In this document: in pieces, positions 36,409 to 44,750 of the stretch | Layout of the letters: each line of letters starts with the position of its first letter | How positions within the stretch are numbered: position 1 is the first letter of the stretch | From: SPGG2 sp964194625 | GTDB lineage: Bacteria; Pseudomonadota; Gammaproteobacteria; Acidiferrobacterales; SPGG2 | NCBI GenBank assembly: GCA_964194625.1 | Contig: CAXMNC010000215.1 | Location: 1-64,000 of the forward strand | Reading direction: 5' to 3' | Length of the DNA stretch: 64,000 bases | Notes under the pieces: model-generated | Database searches by the model: none | Seen by the model: the letters and a program-made list of their open reading frames with translations, nothing else | What the model was told of the DNA's origin: nothing | Program-made: the position numbers and the translations under genes

Positions 36409-36915
36409 ATGAATATTCCACTATTCGATAGACTGCGTAATGCTTGGCATTCCTTGCAATCACGAGAGCGCTTGATAGTAGGCATTGGCGCGGTGATCCT
36501 ATTAGCCCTGTTAGGCTATAGCATTGTCTGGGCGCCAGTGCAGCGTGACCTTCCGAACCTACGTATCGATGTTCCGAAACAGCGCACGCAGCTCGCACTT
36601 ATGCGGGTGCAGGCGCAACAAGTTGCACAACTACGTAGCGGTGCGCCCGCTAAGATCGCATCTGGGAATCTTTTGACGAAACTAGAGCAGTCCGCTCAAA
36701 GCCGTGGGTTAAGAGAAAATATCACACGCATGGAACCAGATGAGACGAACTCGGTACGTCTATCTCTGGACAGTGTCGATTTCAACGCTCTGCTTCGATG
36801 GCTCAAAGAACTTCAAATCCAAAACGGCATCCGGCCTGAAACCGCAATAATTACGGCGCAGTCGGACCCAGGGTTAGTAAATGCCCGCTTATTAATGCGT
36901 GGTCCAGGGCTATGA
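36409..36915 (+). CDS. gspM: Type II secretion system protein GspM
   Basis: Small bitopic platform protein that stabilises GspL. The 168 residues have a short cytoplasmic start, one membrane helix (about 22-41, RLIVGIGAVILLALLGYSIV), a coiled-coil-like linker (residues 45-75), and a periplasmic domain. ATG start 3 nt after gspL; it overlaps gspN by 4 nt (ATGA). Confidence 0.92.
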   Translation: MNIPLFDRLRNAWHSLQSRERLIVGIGAVILLALLGYSIVWAPVQRDLPNLRIDVPKQRTQLALMRVQAQQVAQLRSGAPAKIASGNLLTKLEQSAQSRGLRENITRMEPDETNSVRLSLDSVDFNALLRWLKELQIQNGIRPETAIITAQSDPGLVNARLLMRGPGL

Positions 36916-37712
36916 AGAAATCCTGGTTCGGATATCTGTTCTTAGGCGTAACCGCGTACCTTATATTCCTGGTCGTCACCGTACCCGCCACTTGGTTATC
37001 CTGGGGACTCGCTCGTATTACCCATGGCACAGTCGATCTTAATGAGGAACGCGGCAGCCTATGGGTTGGCCACGGTAGGCTTATCGTCCACTTTCCTCGG
37101 TCCACGCCACGGGACCTCGGCCAAACTGAATGGCGAGTAAATCCACTCTGGCTACCACTGGGGCGCCTGCAGGTTTCTCTGAAAGCAACTGGCTCGCAAA
37201 GTGATTTAGCAGCCGCTGTGGGTGTAACGCCAAAACGAATAGTACTGCAGCGTTCGCACATAAGTGCCGACGCCAATATGGCCAGTACATTCTATGCACC
37301 GGCACGCCTACTCGCCCCCAAAGGGCGTCTACGATTCAGCGCTGACCACTTAACCTTGGATAAGAACGGTTTACATGGCAATGCAGTAATCACCTGGGAA
37401 GGGGCGAGTAGTGGTCTGTCGAGTGTGCAGCCGTTGGGTGACTACCGAATCGATATCAGCGGCACCGGTGCTGACGCCGCATTGAAATTGACCACCTTAC
37501 GCGGTGATCTTCAGCTGTCTGGCACGGGGCGCTGGCAACTTCTTGAAACCGGAGACCTGCAGTTCAATGGCGTCGCGCGACCAAGATCACGTGGCCAAGA
37601 ACTCCAGTCTTTACTGAACCTGTTCGGAAGAGATCAGGGCGGCGGCCGGCGCGCACTCAGGTTACGCACTCGATTACCGCTCCTCCCCCTAACTCCCACC
37701 CCCTCCCCCTAA
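36912..37712 (+). CDS. gspN: Type II secretion system protein GspN, with repeat-derived C-terminus
   Basis: Accessory T2SS inner-membrane protein, not universally required. The 266-residue protein has one N-terminal membrane helix (about 7-29). The periplasmic GspN domain has VDLNEERGSLWVGHGRL, PLWLPLGRLQVSL, and ELQSLLNLFGRDQGGGRRALRL near the C-terminus. The last 15 or so residues (RTRLPLLPLTPTPSP) are not family sequence. They are encoded by the left arm of a palindromic repeat, and the stop codon TAA is itself part of the arm. The family domain is complete, so function is probably retained. It converges on rnhB. Confidence 0.88.
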   Translation: MKKSWFGYLFLGVTAYLIFLVVTVPATWLSWGLARITHGTVDLNEERGSLWVGHGRLIVHFPRSTPRDLGQTEWRVNPLWLPLGRLQVSLKATGSQSDLAAAVGVTPKRIVLQRSHISADANMASTFYAPARLLAPKGRLRFSADHLTLDKNGLHGNAVITWEGASSGLSSVQPLGDYRIDISGTGADAALKLTTLRGDLQLSGTGRWQLLETGDLQFNGVARPRSRGQELQSLLNLFGRDQGGGRRALRLRTRLPLLPLTPTPSP

Positions 37713-37878
37713 CCCCTCGCCCCCTCCTGACCTCCCCCACCCAGTGGGGGAGGAATAGGGGTGGTCTTGATCGACGGATTGAAACGCGAAATGCAACTCG
37801 TGTGAGCCGGTAGATTTAGCTGAAGGATCTTATTCCCCCTCCCCTTGTGGGAGGGGTCAGGGGTTAGGGGGAGGGGGT
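37698..37878. repeat. 181-bp palindromic (MITE/REP-like) element between gspN and rnhB
   Basis: The ends are a perfect 20-nt inverted repeat: 37698-37717 and, inverted, 37859-37878, with the C-rich pattern CCCCCTCCCCCTAACCCC. Inside each arm is a further hairpin: CCTCCCCCAC-CCA-GTGGGGGAGG near 37730 and CCCCTCCC-CTTGT-GGGAGGGG near 37840. The 80-bp core has ordinary composition and no open frame. Both arms encode Thr-Pro-Ser-Pro-stop, and both are read: by gspN on the plus strand and by rnhB on the minus strand. The strong hairpins could also act as a bidirectional terminator. No transposase or clear target duplication is seen. Confidence 0.8.
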
Positions 37879-38472
37879 AAGCAATTGCCGCACCGGTGCG
37901 AAACTTTTTCGGTGCACTGGACTTACCCCAAAAACTTTTAGTGCCAGCAAATGCAACGGCGTCGGATATCCTTTGTGACGCGAAAAACCGTAGCCGGGAA
38001 AATGGCGATCCAACGTTCGCATCTCCGCATCGCGCGTTACCTTGGCCAAGATAGACGCAGCGGCGATAGCCGCGACCTTAGCATCCCCTTTTCTCACTGT
38101 CAGTACATTAGCTGCCATCGGTGGTGCGTGATTGCCGTCTACGAGTACTAAGTCAGCAACGACACTCATCGCCTCCACTGCGCGTCGCATCGCTAGTAAG
38201 CTCGCCTGAAGAATATTTATCTTATCGATGTCTTCGACTTCTACACGCCCCAACCCCCAACCTAATGCGCGCCGCTTGATACTTGCGGCGAGAATCTCCC
38301 GTCGCTCGGGCGTCAACGTCTTCGAATCCGCCAGGCCAGAGATCGGTTTCCCTGCATCGAGAATAACAGCTGCCGCTACCACCGGACCGGCCAGAGGACC
38401 GCGCCCAGCCTCATCCACACCTGCCACCAGCAAACTATGCACGCTCCCCAAAGCACCACCAACTGTTTTCAA
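37864..38472 (-). CDS. rnhB: Ribonuclease HII, with repeat-derived C-terminus
   Basis: Removes RNA from RNA-DNA hybrids, including single ribonucleotides in DNA. The 202-residue protein has the DEDD-type motifs VAGVDEAGRGPLAGPVVAAAV, SILAKVTRDAEM, and PGYGFSRHKGYPTPLH, and the usual terminal segment VHRKSFAPVRQLL. The last four residues, Thr-Pro-Ser-Pro, and the stop come from the palindromic repeat. The start is TTG overlapping the lpxB stop (TTGA); a GTG ten codons downstream is an alternative. Usual neighbour dnaE has been displaced by the T2SS operon. Confidence 0.95.
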   Translation of the reverse strand: MKTVGGALGSVHSLLVAGVDEAGRGPLAGPVVAAAVILDAGKPISGLADSKTLTPERREILAASIKRRALGWGLGRVEVEDIDKINILQASLLAMRRAVEAMSVVADLVLVDGNHAPPMAANVLTVRKGDAKVAAIAAASILAKVTRDAEMRTLDRHFPGYGFSRHKGYPTPLHLLALKVFGVSPVHRKSFAPVRQLLTPSP

Positions 38473-39641
38473 GCTCCGATTCCCTGTGCACTGAGTACCT
38501 GCATAACGGCATCGGCGGCTCGCTCATTGGCGTTTCTACGTAACTGTCCGTGCATTCCCTTGAGTGTGTCAATAATGGACTTAGATTTTTCAGGGTGCTC
38601 CAAAAGATGTTCCACCGCACGTCCCAACTTCTCGGGAACAGCATTCCCTTGGATGAGTTCTGGCACAAGCTGACAACCAGCCAAGTTATTTGGAAGTGAA
38701 TAAAGCTTAACATGCGCGAACAGGCGTATTACGAAATAAGTAAGAGCAGAAACTTTGTAGGTTACAACCATCAGCCGGCTCAACAAGGCGGCTTCCAGCG
38801 TCGCTGTACCCGACGCCAGAAGAACGACATCCGATGCCGCCATGGCCTCACGTGACCTGCCGTCCAACTGCATGATCGGGAAGTTGGCGGCCACATTTCG
38901 CTCAAGTGCCGCTTCAAAAATCGCACGCGTCTCTGCGCTAGCCAAGGGCGCCACGAAATGGAGCGATGGATTTCGTCGATACAACCAGCAAGCAGTCTCG
39001 ACAAACAGATCAGCATGCCTATTAAGCTCGTTAACGCGACTGCCGGGCAACAGCGCAACGATCGTTTTGTCTGCTGGCAGCCCGAGCTCCTTGCGGTAGC
39101 GACCCTGGTCAACCGTATCTTCGATCAGGTCTGCGAGTGGGTGGCCAACGAACGTAACCGGTACCTTATGCTCTTGGTAGTAACGCGCTTCGAATGGGAA
39201 CAACGTCAGCATATGATCTACGGCCTTTTTAATCTTGTGAATTCGGTAACTGCGCCACGCCCATACGGTCGGGCTAACGTAATGAACAGTAGCTATCCCG
39301 GCCGCCCTCAGTCGTTGTTCCAAGCCAAGGTTGAAATCCGGCACGTCAATTCCGATAAAAAGGTCGGGCGGATCGCTCAGAAAGTGCTTGATGAGGTCTT
39401 TGCGCATCCAGTAGATCTGAGGGTACTTTCCGACTGCCTCCATTAGCCCGATTATGGATAGCCACTCCATCGGAAACATTCCTTTGCATCCCTCTGCTTC
39501 CATCCGTTCTCCGCATACACCTTCGAAGCGCGCTTCGGGAATGCGCTCTTTGAGCGCCTTAATCAAACCGGCGCCAAGCACATCACCAGAGACCTCGCCT
39601 GCTACGATGCCAATTCTTACTGGTAACCTTGGAGCTGACAC
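38469..39641 (-). CDS. lpxB: Lipid A disaccharide synthase
   Basis: Joins UDP-2,3-diacylglucosamine and lipid X to form the lipid A disaccharide on the inner-membrane surface. I choose GTG 39639-39641, 1 nt after the lpxA stop, giving 390 residues beginning MSAPRLPVRIGIVAGEVSGD, which aligns with known LpxB starts. The longer frame to 39797 runs within lpxA. Motifs: GVCGERMEAEG, YVSPTVWAWR, FVGHPLAD, LLPGSRVNE, LASGTATLEA, and VPELIQGNA. Confidence 0.96.
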   Translation of the reverse strand: MSAPRLPVRIGIVAGEVSGDVLGAGLIKALKERIPEARFEGVCGERMEAEGCKGMFPMEWLSIIGLMEAVGKYPQIYWMRKDLIKHFLSDPPDLFIGIDVPDFNLGLEQRLRAAGIATVHYVSPTVWAWRSYRIHKIKKAVDHMLTLFPFEARYYQEHKVPVTFVGHPLADLIEDTVDQGRYRKELGLPADKTIVALLPGSRVNELNRHADLFVETACWLYRRNPSLHFVAPLASAETRAIFEAALERNVAANFPIMQLDGRSREAMAASDVVLLASGTATLEAALLSRLMVVTYKVSALTYFVIRLFAHVKLYSLPNNLAGCQLVPELIQGNAVPEKLGRAVEHLLEHPEKSKSIIDTLKGMHGQLRRNANERAADAVMQVLSAQGIGA

Positions 39642-39642
39642 G

Positions 39643-40413
39643 CTATCGAATGATGCCGCGTTCTGATGCCTTGACGAAGGAGACAAGCTCGTTGACTTCA
39701 GGCTGATCGACCACCCTCTCCTCCAGCTGAACCAGAGCTTCGCTGATCTTGAGACCGGATTTGTAGATAGTCTTGTACGCGCTTCGCAAGGCCTCAATGG
39801 TGCTTTGTGGAAACTGGCGCCGCTTCAAGCCGCGAATATTAATGCCATACGGTTCAGCCGCATTGCCCGCCGCCAGCACGTACGGGGGAATATCCTTGAA
39901 CGCGATGGTGCCTAACGCAGTGATGGAATGCGTGCCCACACGGCAAAATTGATGGATGACGGTAAAGCCCCCTAGGATCGCGTAATTACCGACGTCCGCA
40001 TGGCCAGCCAGGCTAGCACAATTCACCAGTATCGTGTGATTAGCAACTGAACAATCATGGGCCACGTGTACGTAGGCCATAAGAAAATTATCGTCGCCGA
40101 TTCGAGTTACACCCGCCCCATCCACTGTGCCGCGATTCAACGTACAGTATTCCCGTATGGTGTTTCGATCACCGACTTCAAGCCTGGTCGGTTCACCACG
40201 ATAATTAGCATGTTGTGGCGCATCGCCAACAGAGCAGAACTGATAAATCTTGTTTTCTTGTCCGATGCGTGTCGGGCCATTTATAACTGCATGGGGACCT
40301 ATCCATGTGTTATCGCCGATTTCCACGTCGTCACCAATGACCGCAAACGGGCCGACTTCAACATTTTTCCCTAACTCCGCTTTGGAGCCTATAATGGCCT
40401 GCGGGTGAATCAC
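39643..40413 (-). CDS. lpxA: UDP-N-acetylglucosamine acyltransferase
   Basis: Catalyses the first step of lipid A synthesis, O-acylation of UDP-GlcNAc by hydroxyacyl-ACP. The 256-residue protein consists of left-handed beta-helix hexapeptide repeats (such as IGDDVEIGDNTWIGPHAVI) with the catalytic His in MAYVHVAHDCSVAN, and a helical C-terminal domain (about 190-256). GTG start overlapping the fabZ stop (GTGA). Confidence 0.97.
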   Translation of the reverse strand: MIHPQAIIGSKAELGKNVEVGPFAVIGDDVEIGDNTWIGPHAVINGPTRIGQENKIYQFCSVGDAPQHANYRGEPTRLEVGDRNTIREYCTLNRGTVDGAGVTRIGDDNFLMAYVHVAHDCSVANHTILVNCASLAGHADVGNYAILGGFTVIHQFCRVGTHSITALGTIAFKDIPPYVLAAGNAAEPYGINIRGLKRRQFPQSTIEALRSAYKTIYKSGLKISEALVQLEERVVDQPEVNELVSFVKASERGIIR

Positions 40414-40859
40414 TCAGGCTCGGCCCTATAGGTACTCATGAGTTCAGCGGTTACACACACCTCTCCGTCCACATAGGCAACTCCATCGAACTTCCAGATC
40501 CCTTTCATCCTTCGCGTTACGGACACAGTTAGTTTCAATTGATCCCCGGGCACGACTGGTCGACGGAAGCGGGCCTTGTCAATGCCAACTAGATATATGG
40601 CGCCGCTTGTACCCGGTGCTAGACCTAGGCTCCTAAAGGCGAGAATACCGGTCGACTGAGCCATCGCCTCGATCACTAACACGCCGGGCATGAGAGGGAG
40701 ATGCGGGAAGTGGCCTTGAAAAAATGGTTCATTGATAGTGACGTTTTTTAGCGCAGTAAGCGATGTATCCTTCTTGTACTCGATAACGCGATCGATCAGC
40801 AGAAACGGGTATCGATGCGGGATGTGTTCCAATATTTGACCGATGTCGAAGTTGTTCAA
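40410..40859 (-). CDS. fabZ: 3-hydroxyacyl-ACP dehydratase FabZ
   Basis: Dehydrates beta-hydroxyacyl-ACP in fatty-acid elongation and competes with LpxA and LpxD for the hydroxyacyl-ACP pool. The 149-residue hotdog-fold protein has the catalytic His in LEHIPHRYPFLLIDRV, NEPFFQGHFPHLPLMPGVL, and EAMAQSTGIL with the active Glu. The start is TTG overlapping the lpxD stop (TTGA). It lies in the standard lpxD-fabZ-lpxA-lpxB order. Confidence 0.97.
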   Translation of the reverse strand: MNNFDIGQILEHIPHRYPFLLIDRVIEYKKDTSLTALKNVTINEPFFQGHFPHLPLMPGVLVIEAMAQSTGILAFRSLGLAPGTSGAIYLVGIDKARFRRPVVPGDQLKLTVSVTRRMKGIWKFDGVAYVDGEVCVTAELMSTYRAEPE

Positions 40860-41893
40860 GTTTTTCTCGCTTCAGAAAGGCGTTCTATATCCATCTCCAG
40901 TGCTTTAAGGCGCTTCGCCATCTCATCAAGTTGTGACAGTCTCACCAAGTTGCGTTTCCATTTTTCTGCCGGCTCTACTTTTAGACTGGATGAGTAAGCA
41001 CCAGGCTCGCTAATCGAACTTGTGACGCGCGAACCTAACGCGATATACACATCGTCTGCGATCTCCAAATGGTCGGAGAAGGCGACTTGGCCACCAATGG
41101 CGCAGCGTCGACCCACACGCGTACTTCCAGCTATACCAACGCAGGCTGCAATCGCCGTGTGGTCGCCAATATGAACATTGTGCGCAATCTGAATTAGATT
41201 ATCCAATTTTACGCCGTCGCCAATAACTGTATCGTCCATGGTACCTCGATCAATGGCCGTGTTTGCCCCGATTTCGACATCGTTGCCAATTCGCACGCCA
41301 CCAAGCTGGGGAACCTTTAACCACGTCGAACCACTATTAGCAAAACCAAATCCATCGCTGCCGATTACGACTCCTGGATGTAACAAGCAGTTCCCGCCGA
41401 TAACACAATCGTAATTCACCACGACGCGGGCGACCAGTCGCGTGTTCGCACCTATCACGGATCGAGCACCGACGAAACACGCTGGTCCAACAAAAGCATC
41501 GCTCCCGATGACAGCGCCAGTCTCTATGATGGCCTGTGGACCAACCCATGCGCTATCTGCAATGGTTACATCGTCGGCGACACAAGCAGTCGGGTGCGCG
41601 CCAGACTCGAATGGGATACGGGGATTAAACAGGGTGGCAACTTGCGCAAAGCAAAGGCGTGGGTTTTCTGCGATGAAAGCGTTGCCAGTGCATTTGTCGG
41701 CATTGTTCGCTGTCAGAATTACAGCGCCCGCCGATGTCTTGGACAGCGCCGCATAGAATTTCTTGTTCGTGACATAAGTAATGTCATTCGGACCGGCGTT
41801 ATCTAGAGTCGCGACACCATGGATCTCTACATCGGGATCGCCACGGATCTGGCCATTAAAACGCCGCGCCAGATCAGCGAGTTTAAATACCAT
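40856..41893 (-). CDS. lpxD: UDP-3-O-acylglucosamine N-acyltransferase
   Basis: Third lipid A enzyme; N-acylates UDP-3-O-acyl-glucosamine. The 345-residue protein has an N-terminal uridine-binding domain (about 1-100), a left-handed beta-helix (about 100-290) with the catalytic His in NLIQIAHNVHIGDHTAIAA, and a C-terminal helix (KRNLVRLSQLDEMAKRLKALE). ATG start, 2 nt after the skp stop. Confidence 0.97.
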   Translation of the reverse strand: MVFKLADLARRFNGQIRGDPDVEIHGVATLDNAGPNDITYVTNKKFYAALSKTSAGAVILTANNADKCTGNAFIAENPRLCFAQVATLFNPRIPFESGAHPTACVADDVTIADSAWVGPQAIIETGAVIGSDAFVGPACFVGARSVIGANTRLVARVVVNYDCVIGGNCLLHPGVVIGSDGFGFANSGSTWLKVPQLGGVRIGNDVEIGANTAIDRGTMDDTVIGDGVKLDNLIQIAHNVHIGDHTAIAACVGIAGSTRVGRRCAIGGQVAFSDHLEIADDVYIALGSRVTSSISEPGAYSSSLKVEPAEKWKRNLVRLSQLDEMAKRLKALEMDIERLSEARKT

Positions 41894-41895
41894 TT

Positions 41896-42423
41896 CTACT
41901 CTGACTTCTTGCTGAGTTTTTCTAGAACTTTGTCAGTAATATCGATCGTACTACTCGCATATATGGTCCCCTCATGGACGATTAGATCGTACTTTTCCTG
42001 CTTGGCGATCTCCACTATTGCCTTCTTGACGATCTTTTGCAGCACCGCCAATTCTTCATTTCTACGCAGATTGTAATCTTCCCTGAATTCCTGGGTTGCA
42101 CGCCTAAGGTTTCGTTTCATGATGAGGATTCCCCGTTCTTTCTCACGCCGGTCTGTGTCCGTCATAATCAGTGCGTTCTTCTCGAGATCGTCCTCCAGTT
42201 GCTTTATTTCCTTCTGCATCGACACAAGCCGTTTATCTCGCGGGGCAAACTCGGACTCGAGCTTTTTCAACGCGGCCTCACCTTGCGGTGCCTTCTCGAT
42301 GACTTTGACGGCGTTTACATAGCCAATCTTTATTTCCTGCGCCGAAACCACATTCGCCAACAAAAGAAAGACGAATACGAGTAAGACTCCGAACAACTTG
42401 TAACAAAAAGCTCTCGTCTCCAA
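41896..42423 (-). CDS. skp: Periplasmic chaperone Skp/OmpH
   Basis: Trimeric periplasmic chaperone that carries unfolded outer-membrane proteins to the BAM complex. The 175-residue precursor has a signal peptide (about 1-28, cleavage after VVSA), QEIKIGYVNAVKVIEKAPQG at the mature start, and long coiled-coil arms (about 50-135). The start is TTG with a perfect GGAGG 5 nt upstream (42429-42433). It lies 17 nt after the bamA stop, the conserved bamA-skp pair. Confidence 0.94.
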   Translation of the reverse strand: METRAFCYKLFGVLLVFVFLLLANVVSAQEIKIGYVNAVKVIEKAPQGEAALKKLESEFAPRDKRLVSMQKEIKQLEDDLEKNALIMTDTDRREKERGILIMKRNLRRATQEFREDYNLRRNEELAVLQKIVKKAIVEIAKQEKYDLIVHEGTIYASSTIDITDKVLEKLSKKSE

Positions 42424-42440
42424 AACTTCCTCCTGTATGC

Positions 42441-44720
42441 TTATCTGAATGGCACGCCTAGGCTAAACTGAAATCTCTCGAGCTCATCAAATGGCTCATC
42501 ATTCAAGGGTACCGCATAACTCAGCGCCAAAGGTCCCACCGGGCTTAACCAATTAAACGCCAATCCAGTGGAGTAACGCAACAGGTCCAGATCAACGTCG
42601 TCATCTGGGCCATATGCCTGGCCCGCGTCCACAAACAGGCTGACACGCATACTCTCCTGCGCTTCGCCTGAAAAGGGAAAAATGTACTGCACGTTGCCCA
42701 GCACGCGTTTATCGCCCCCGATCGGGTCAAACGGGGCTCTTGTGTCCCGTGGTCCCAGCGATCGCGACTCGAAACCGCGTACAGTACTGGTCCCACCAGC
42801 AAAGAAATTCTTGTAAAACGGCAGTTCCTCGGTATCGCCATAGCCGTCACCCCAGCCCAATTCGCCTTTGGCGCGGAAACTCGTGCGGCGGCTCACTGGC
42901 CAGTAACGGGCCGCTTGATAAGTGAGCTTATAGTATTCAAGGTCGCTGCCAGGCACCGAAATCTCCCCCGTAAAGCGCTGTAGCGCACCCTTGCTAGGGA
43001 AGAGAAATCTGTCAAGCGAGTCTTGTGACCAGCCAAAGGTCATTTTGAGGATATCGTTTTTCGGGCCGTTTGCGGCCACAAAATCCTGGGCAACCTGGGC
43101 ACTGTTCACGGTAATCCCAATTTCGGTTTGCTCAAGATCAAGGCCAAGATTGAGCTTGCGCGTTTCACTTATCGGGATCCCAAAGAATATGCCGCCACCG
43201 CGACTGTTGGTTTCATAGTCGCCGATATCCAAGTCCGTGGTGTCGACGTCACGAACGAATAGCCGAAATCCACGACTTACGCCCCCTTTTCCAAAGTACG
43301 GATTCACATAACGAATCGACACGGCCTTAACCGAATCACTTTTGTTGAGGTCGACAGATATCTCTTTTCCGGTTCCAAACAGATTGCTCTCTGAAACACT
43401 TGCATTGATCAACACGCCCTCGGCGTCGGAGAAACCAAGTCCGAAAATAAGATTTCCCGTCAGCCGCTCCTCGACTCGGACTATGATATCCACTTGATCC
43501 GGTGTACCTGGAACAGTAGGTGTTTCGACCGTGACGGAATTGAAAAACCCCAGTCGTTGCAAGCGCACACGCGATCGACGTATCTTGCTCGCTGAATACC
43601 ACGCGCTTTCGAATTGACGCATCTCGCGCCGTAACACACCATCCTGCGTCGACAAGTTTCCTTCAAATCGAATCCGCCTCACATACACCCGCTTACCAGG
43701 ATCAATAAAGAACGTAAACGCAACAGTGGCACTTTTCTCATCAACCTCAGGAACGGCATTAACGTTAGCAAACGCGTATCCTTGATCGCCCAACGCATCG
43801 CTGATACTTTTCGTCGTCTCCGTAATCTGCCTGCGTGAGAATATACCCCCAACTTTAACGAGCAATAATGCATCAAGTTCCTCTTTCGGTATTACGAACG
43901 TCCCTGCAAAACGCACATCAGAGATCGTGTACTTTTTACCCTCGACAATATTTATGGTGATATAGATCTCTTCCTTATTCGGCGCGATAGACACCTGTGT
44001 AGACTCGATGTCAAATTCCAGAAAACCTCGATCCTGGTAAAAGTTTCGTAATCTTTCTAGATCGCCGACTAACTGTTGTCGCGAGTATTTATCCTTGCTC
44101 CGAAACAGCCCTGGTTTTTCACGTAACTCCAAAAGTTTCAACAGTTCTTTCTCAGAAAATTGCTTATTACCAACCAAGTTTATTTCCTTGATGCGCGCGT
44201 TCCGGCCCTCTGCAACATCGATCTGAACTGCAACCCGGTTACGCTCCAAGGGCGTCACAGAGGCCGTTACCTTTACAGAGTACCGCCCACGACTGAAGTA
44301 CGTTCGCCTGAGTTCCTGCTCGATCTTTTCCAACAGCGACCGATTAAATACCCGCCCTTCGACAAATCCTTCTTCGCGCAAACCCTGCTTCAGCTCACTC
44401 TCAGAAATCTCTCGCGTGCCAGATATTTCAATGCTGGCGATAGCCGGTCGTTCGCTCACGGTCACGATCAGCACATTTCCATCTCGCTCAAGACGTATAT
44501 CATGGAAAAACCCTGTCTGGAAGAGCGCACGGATCGCCTGTTGGGCGCCCTTTTCCGTCAACGTGTCACCGACCTTAATGGGGAGATAATTGAACACAGT
44601 GCCAGCGGAGATACGCTGCGCACCTTCGACGCGGATATCATTGACAGTAAACGCCTCAATGGCGGCCATAGCCGAAGTAGAAAACGTGCATAAGAGCAGC
44701 GCTGCAAGTAGTCTTTGCAT
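42441..44720 (-). CDS. bamA: Outer-membrane protein assembly factor BamA
   Basis: Core of the BAM machine that inserts beta-barrel proteins into the outer membrane. The 759-residue precursor has a signal peptide (about 1-19), five POTRA domains (about 22-425, the first starting FTVNDIRVEGAQRISAGTVF), and a 16-stranded barrel with the loop-6 motif TSTVRGFESRSLGPRD. The C-terminal strand FQFSLGVPFR ends in Arg after the aromatic residue, one residue longer than the usual aromatic end of the barrel signal. ATG start, 30 nt after the rseP stop. Confidence 0.97.
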   Translation of the reverse strand: MQRLLAALLLCTFSTSAMAAIEAFTVNDIRVEGAQRISAGTVFNYLPIKVGDTLTEKGAQQAIRALFQTGFFHDIRLERDGNVLIVTVSERPAIASIEISGTREISESELKQGLREEGFVEGRVFNRSLLEKIEQELRRTYFSRGRYSVKVTASVTPLERNRVAVQIDVAEGRNARIKEINLVGNKQFSEKELLKLLELREKPGLFRSKDKYSRQQLVGDLERLRNFYQDRGFLEFDIESTQVSIAPNKEEIYITINIVEGKKYTISDVRFAGTFVIPKEELDALLLVKVGGIFSRRQITETTKSISDALGDQGYAFANVNAVPEVDEKSATVAFTFFIDPGKRVYVRRIRFEGNLSTQDGVLRREMRQFESAWYSASKIRRSRVRLQRLGFFNSVTVETPTVPGTPDQVDIIVRVEERLTGNLIFGLGFSDAEGVLINASVSESNLFGTGKEISVDLNKSDSVKAVSIRYVNPYFGKGGVSRGFRLFVRDVDTTDLDIGDYETNSRGGGIFFGIPISETRKLNLGLDLEQTEIGITVNSAQVAQDFVAANGPKNDILKMTFGWSQDSLDRFLFPSKGALQRFTGEISVPGSDLEYYKLTYQAARYWPVSRRTSFRAKGELGWGDGYGDTEELPFYKNFFAGGTSTVRGFESRSLGPRDTRAPFDPIGGDKRVLGNVQYIFPFSGEAQESMRVSLFVDAGQAYGPDDDVDLDLLRYSTGLAFNWLSPVGPLALSYAVPLNDEPFDELERFQFSLGVPFR

Positions 44721-44750
44721 TAGTCTCCTAGTGGAAAATGCGGAGAAGGA

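Noticed and set aside
38469..39797. Longer N-terminus for LpxB
   Set aside because: The extension lies wholly within lpxA; GTG 39641 gives a normal-length protein directly after the lpxA stop.
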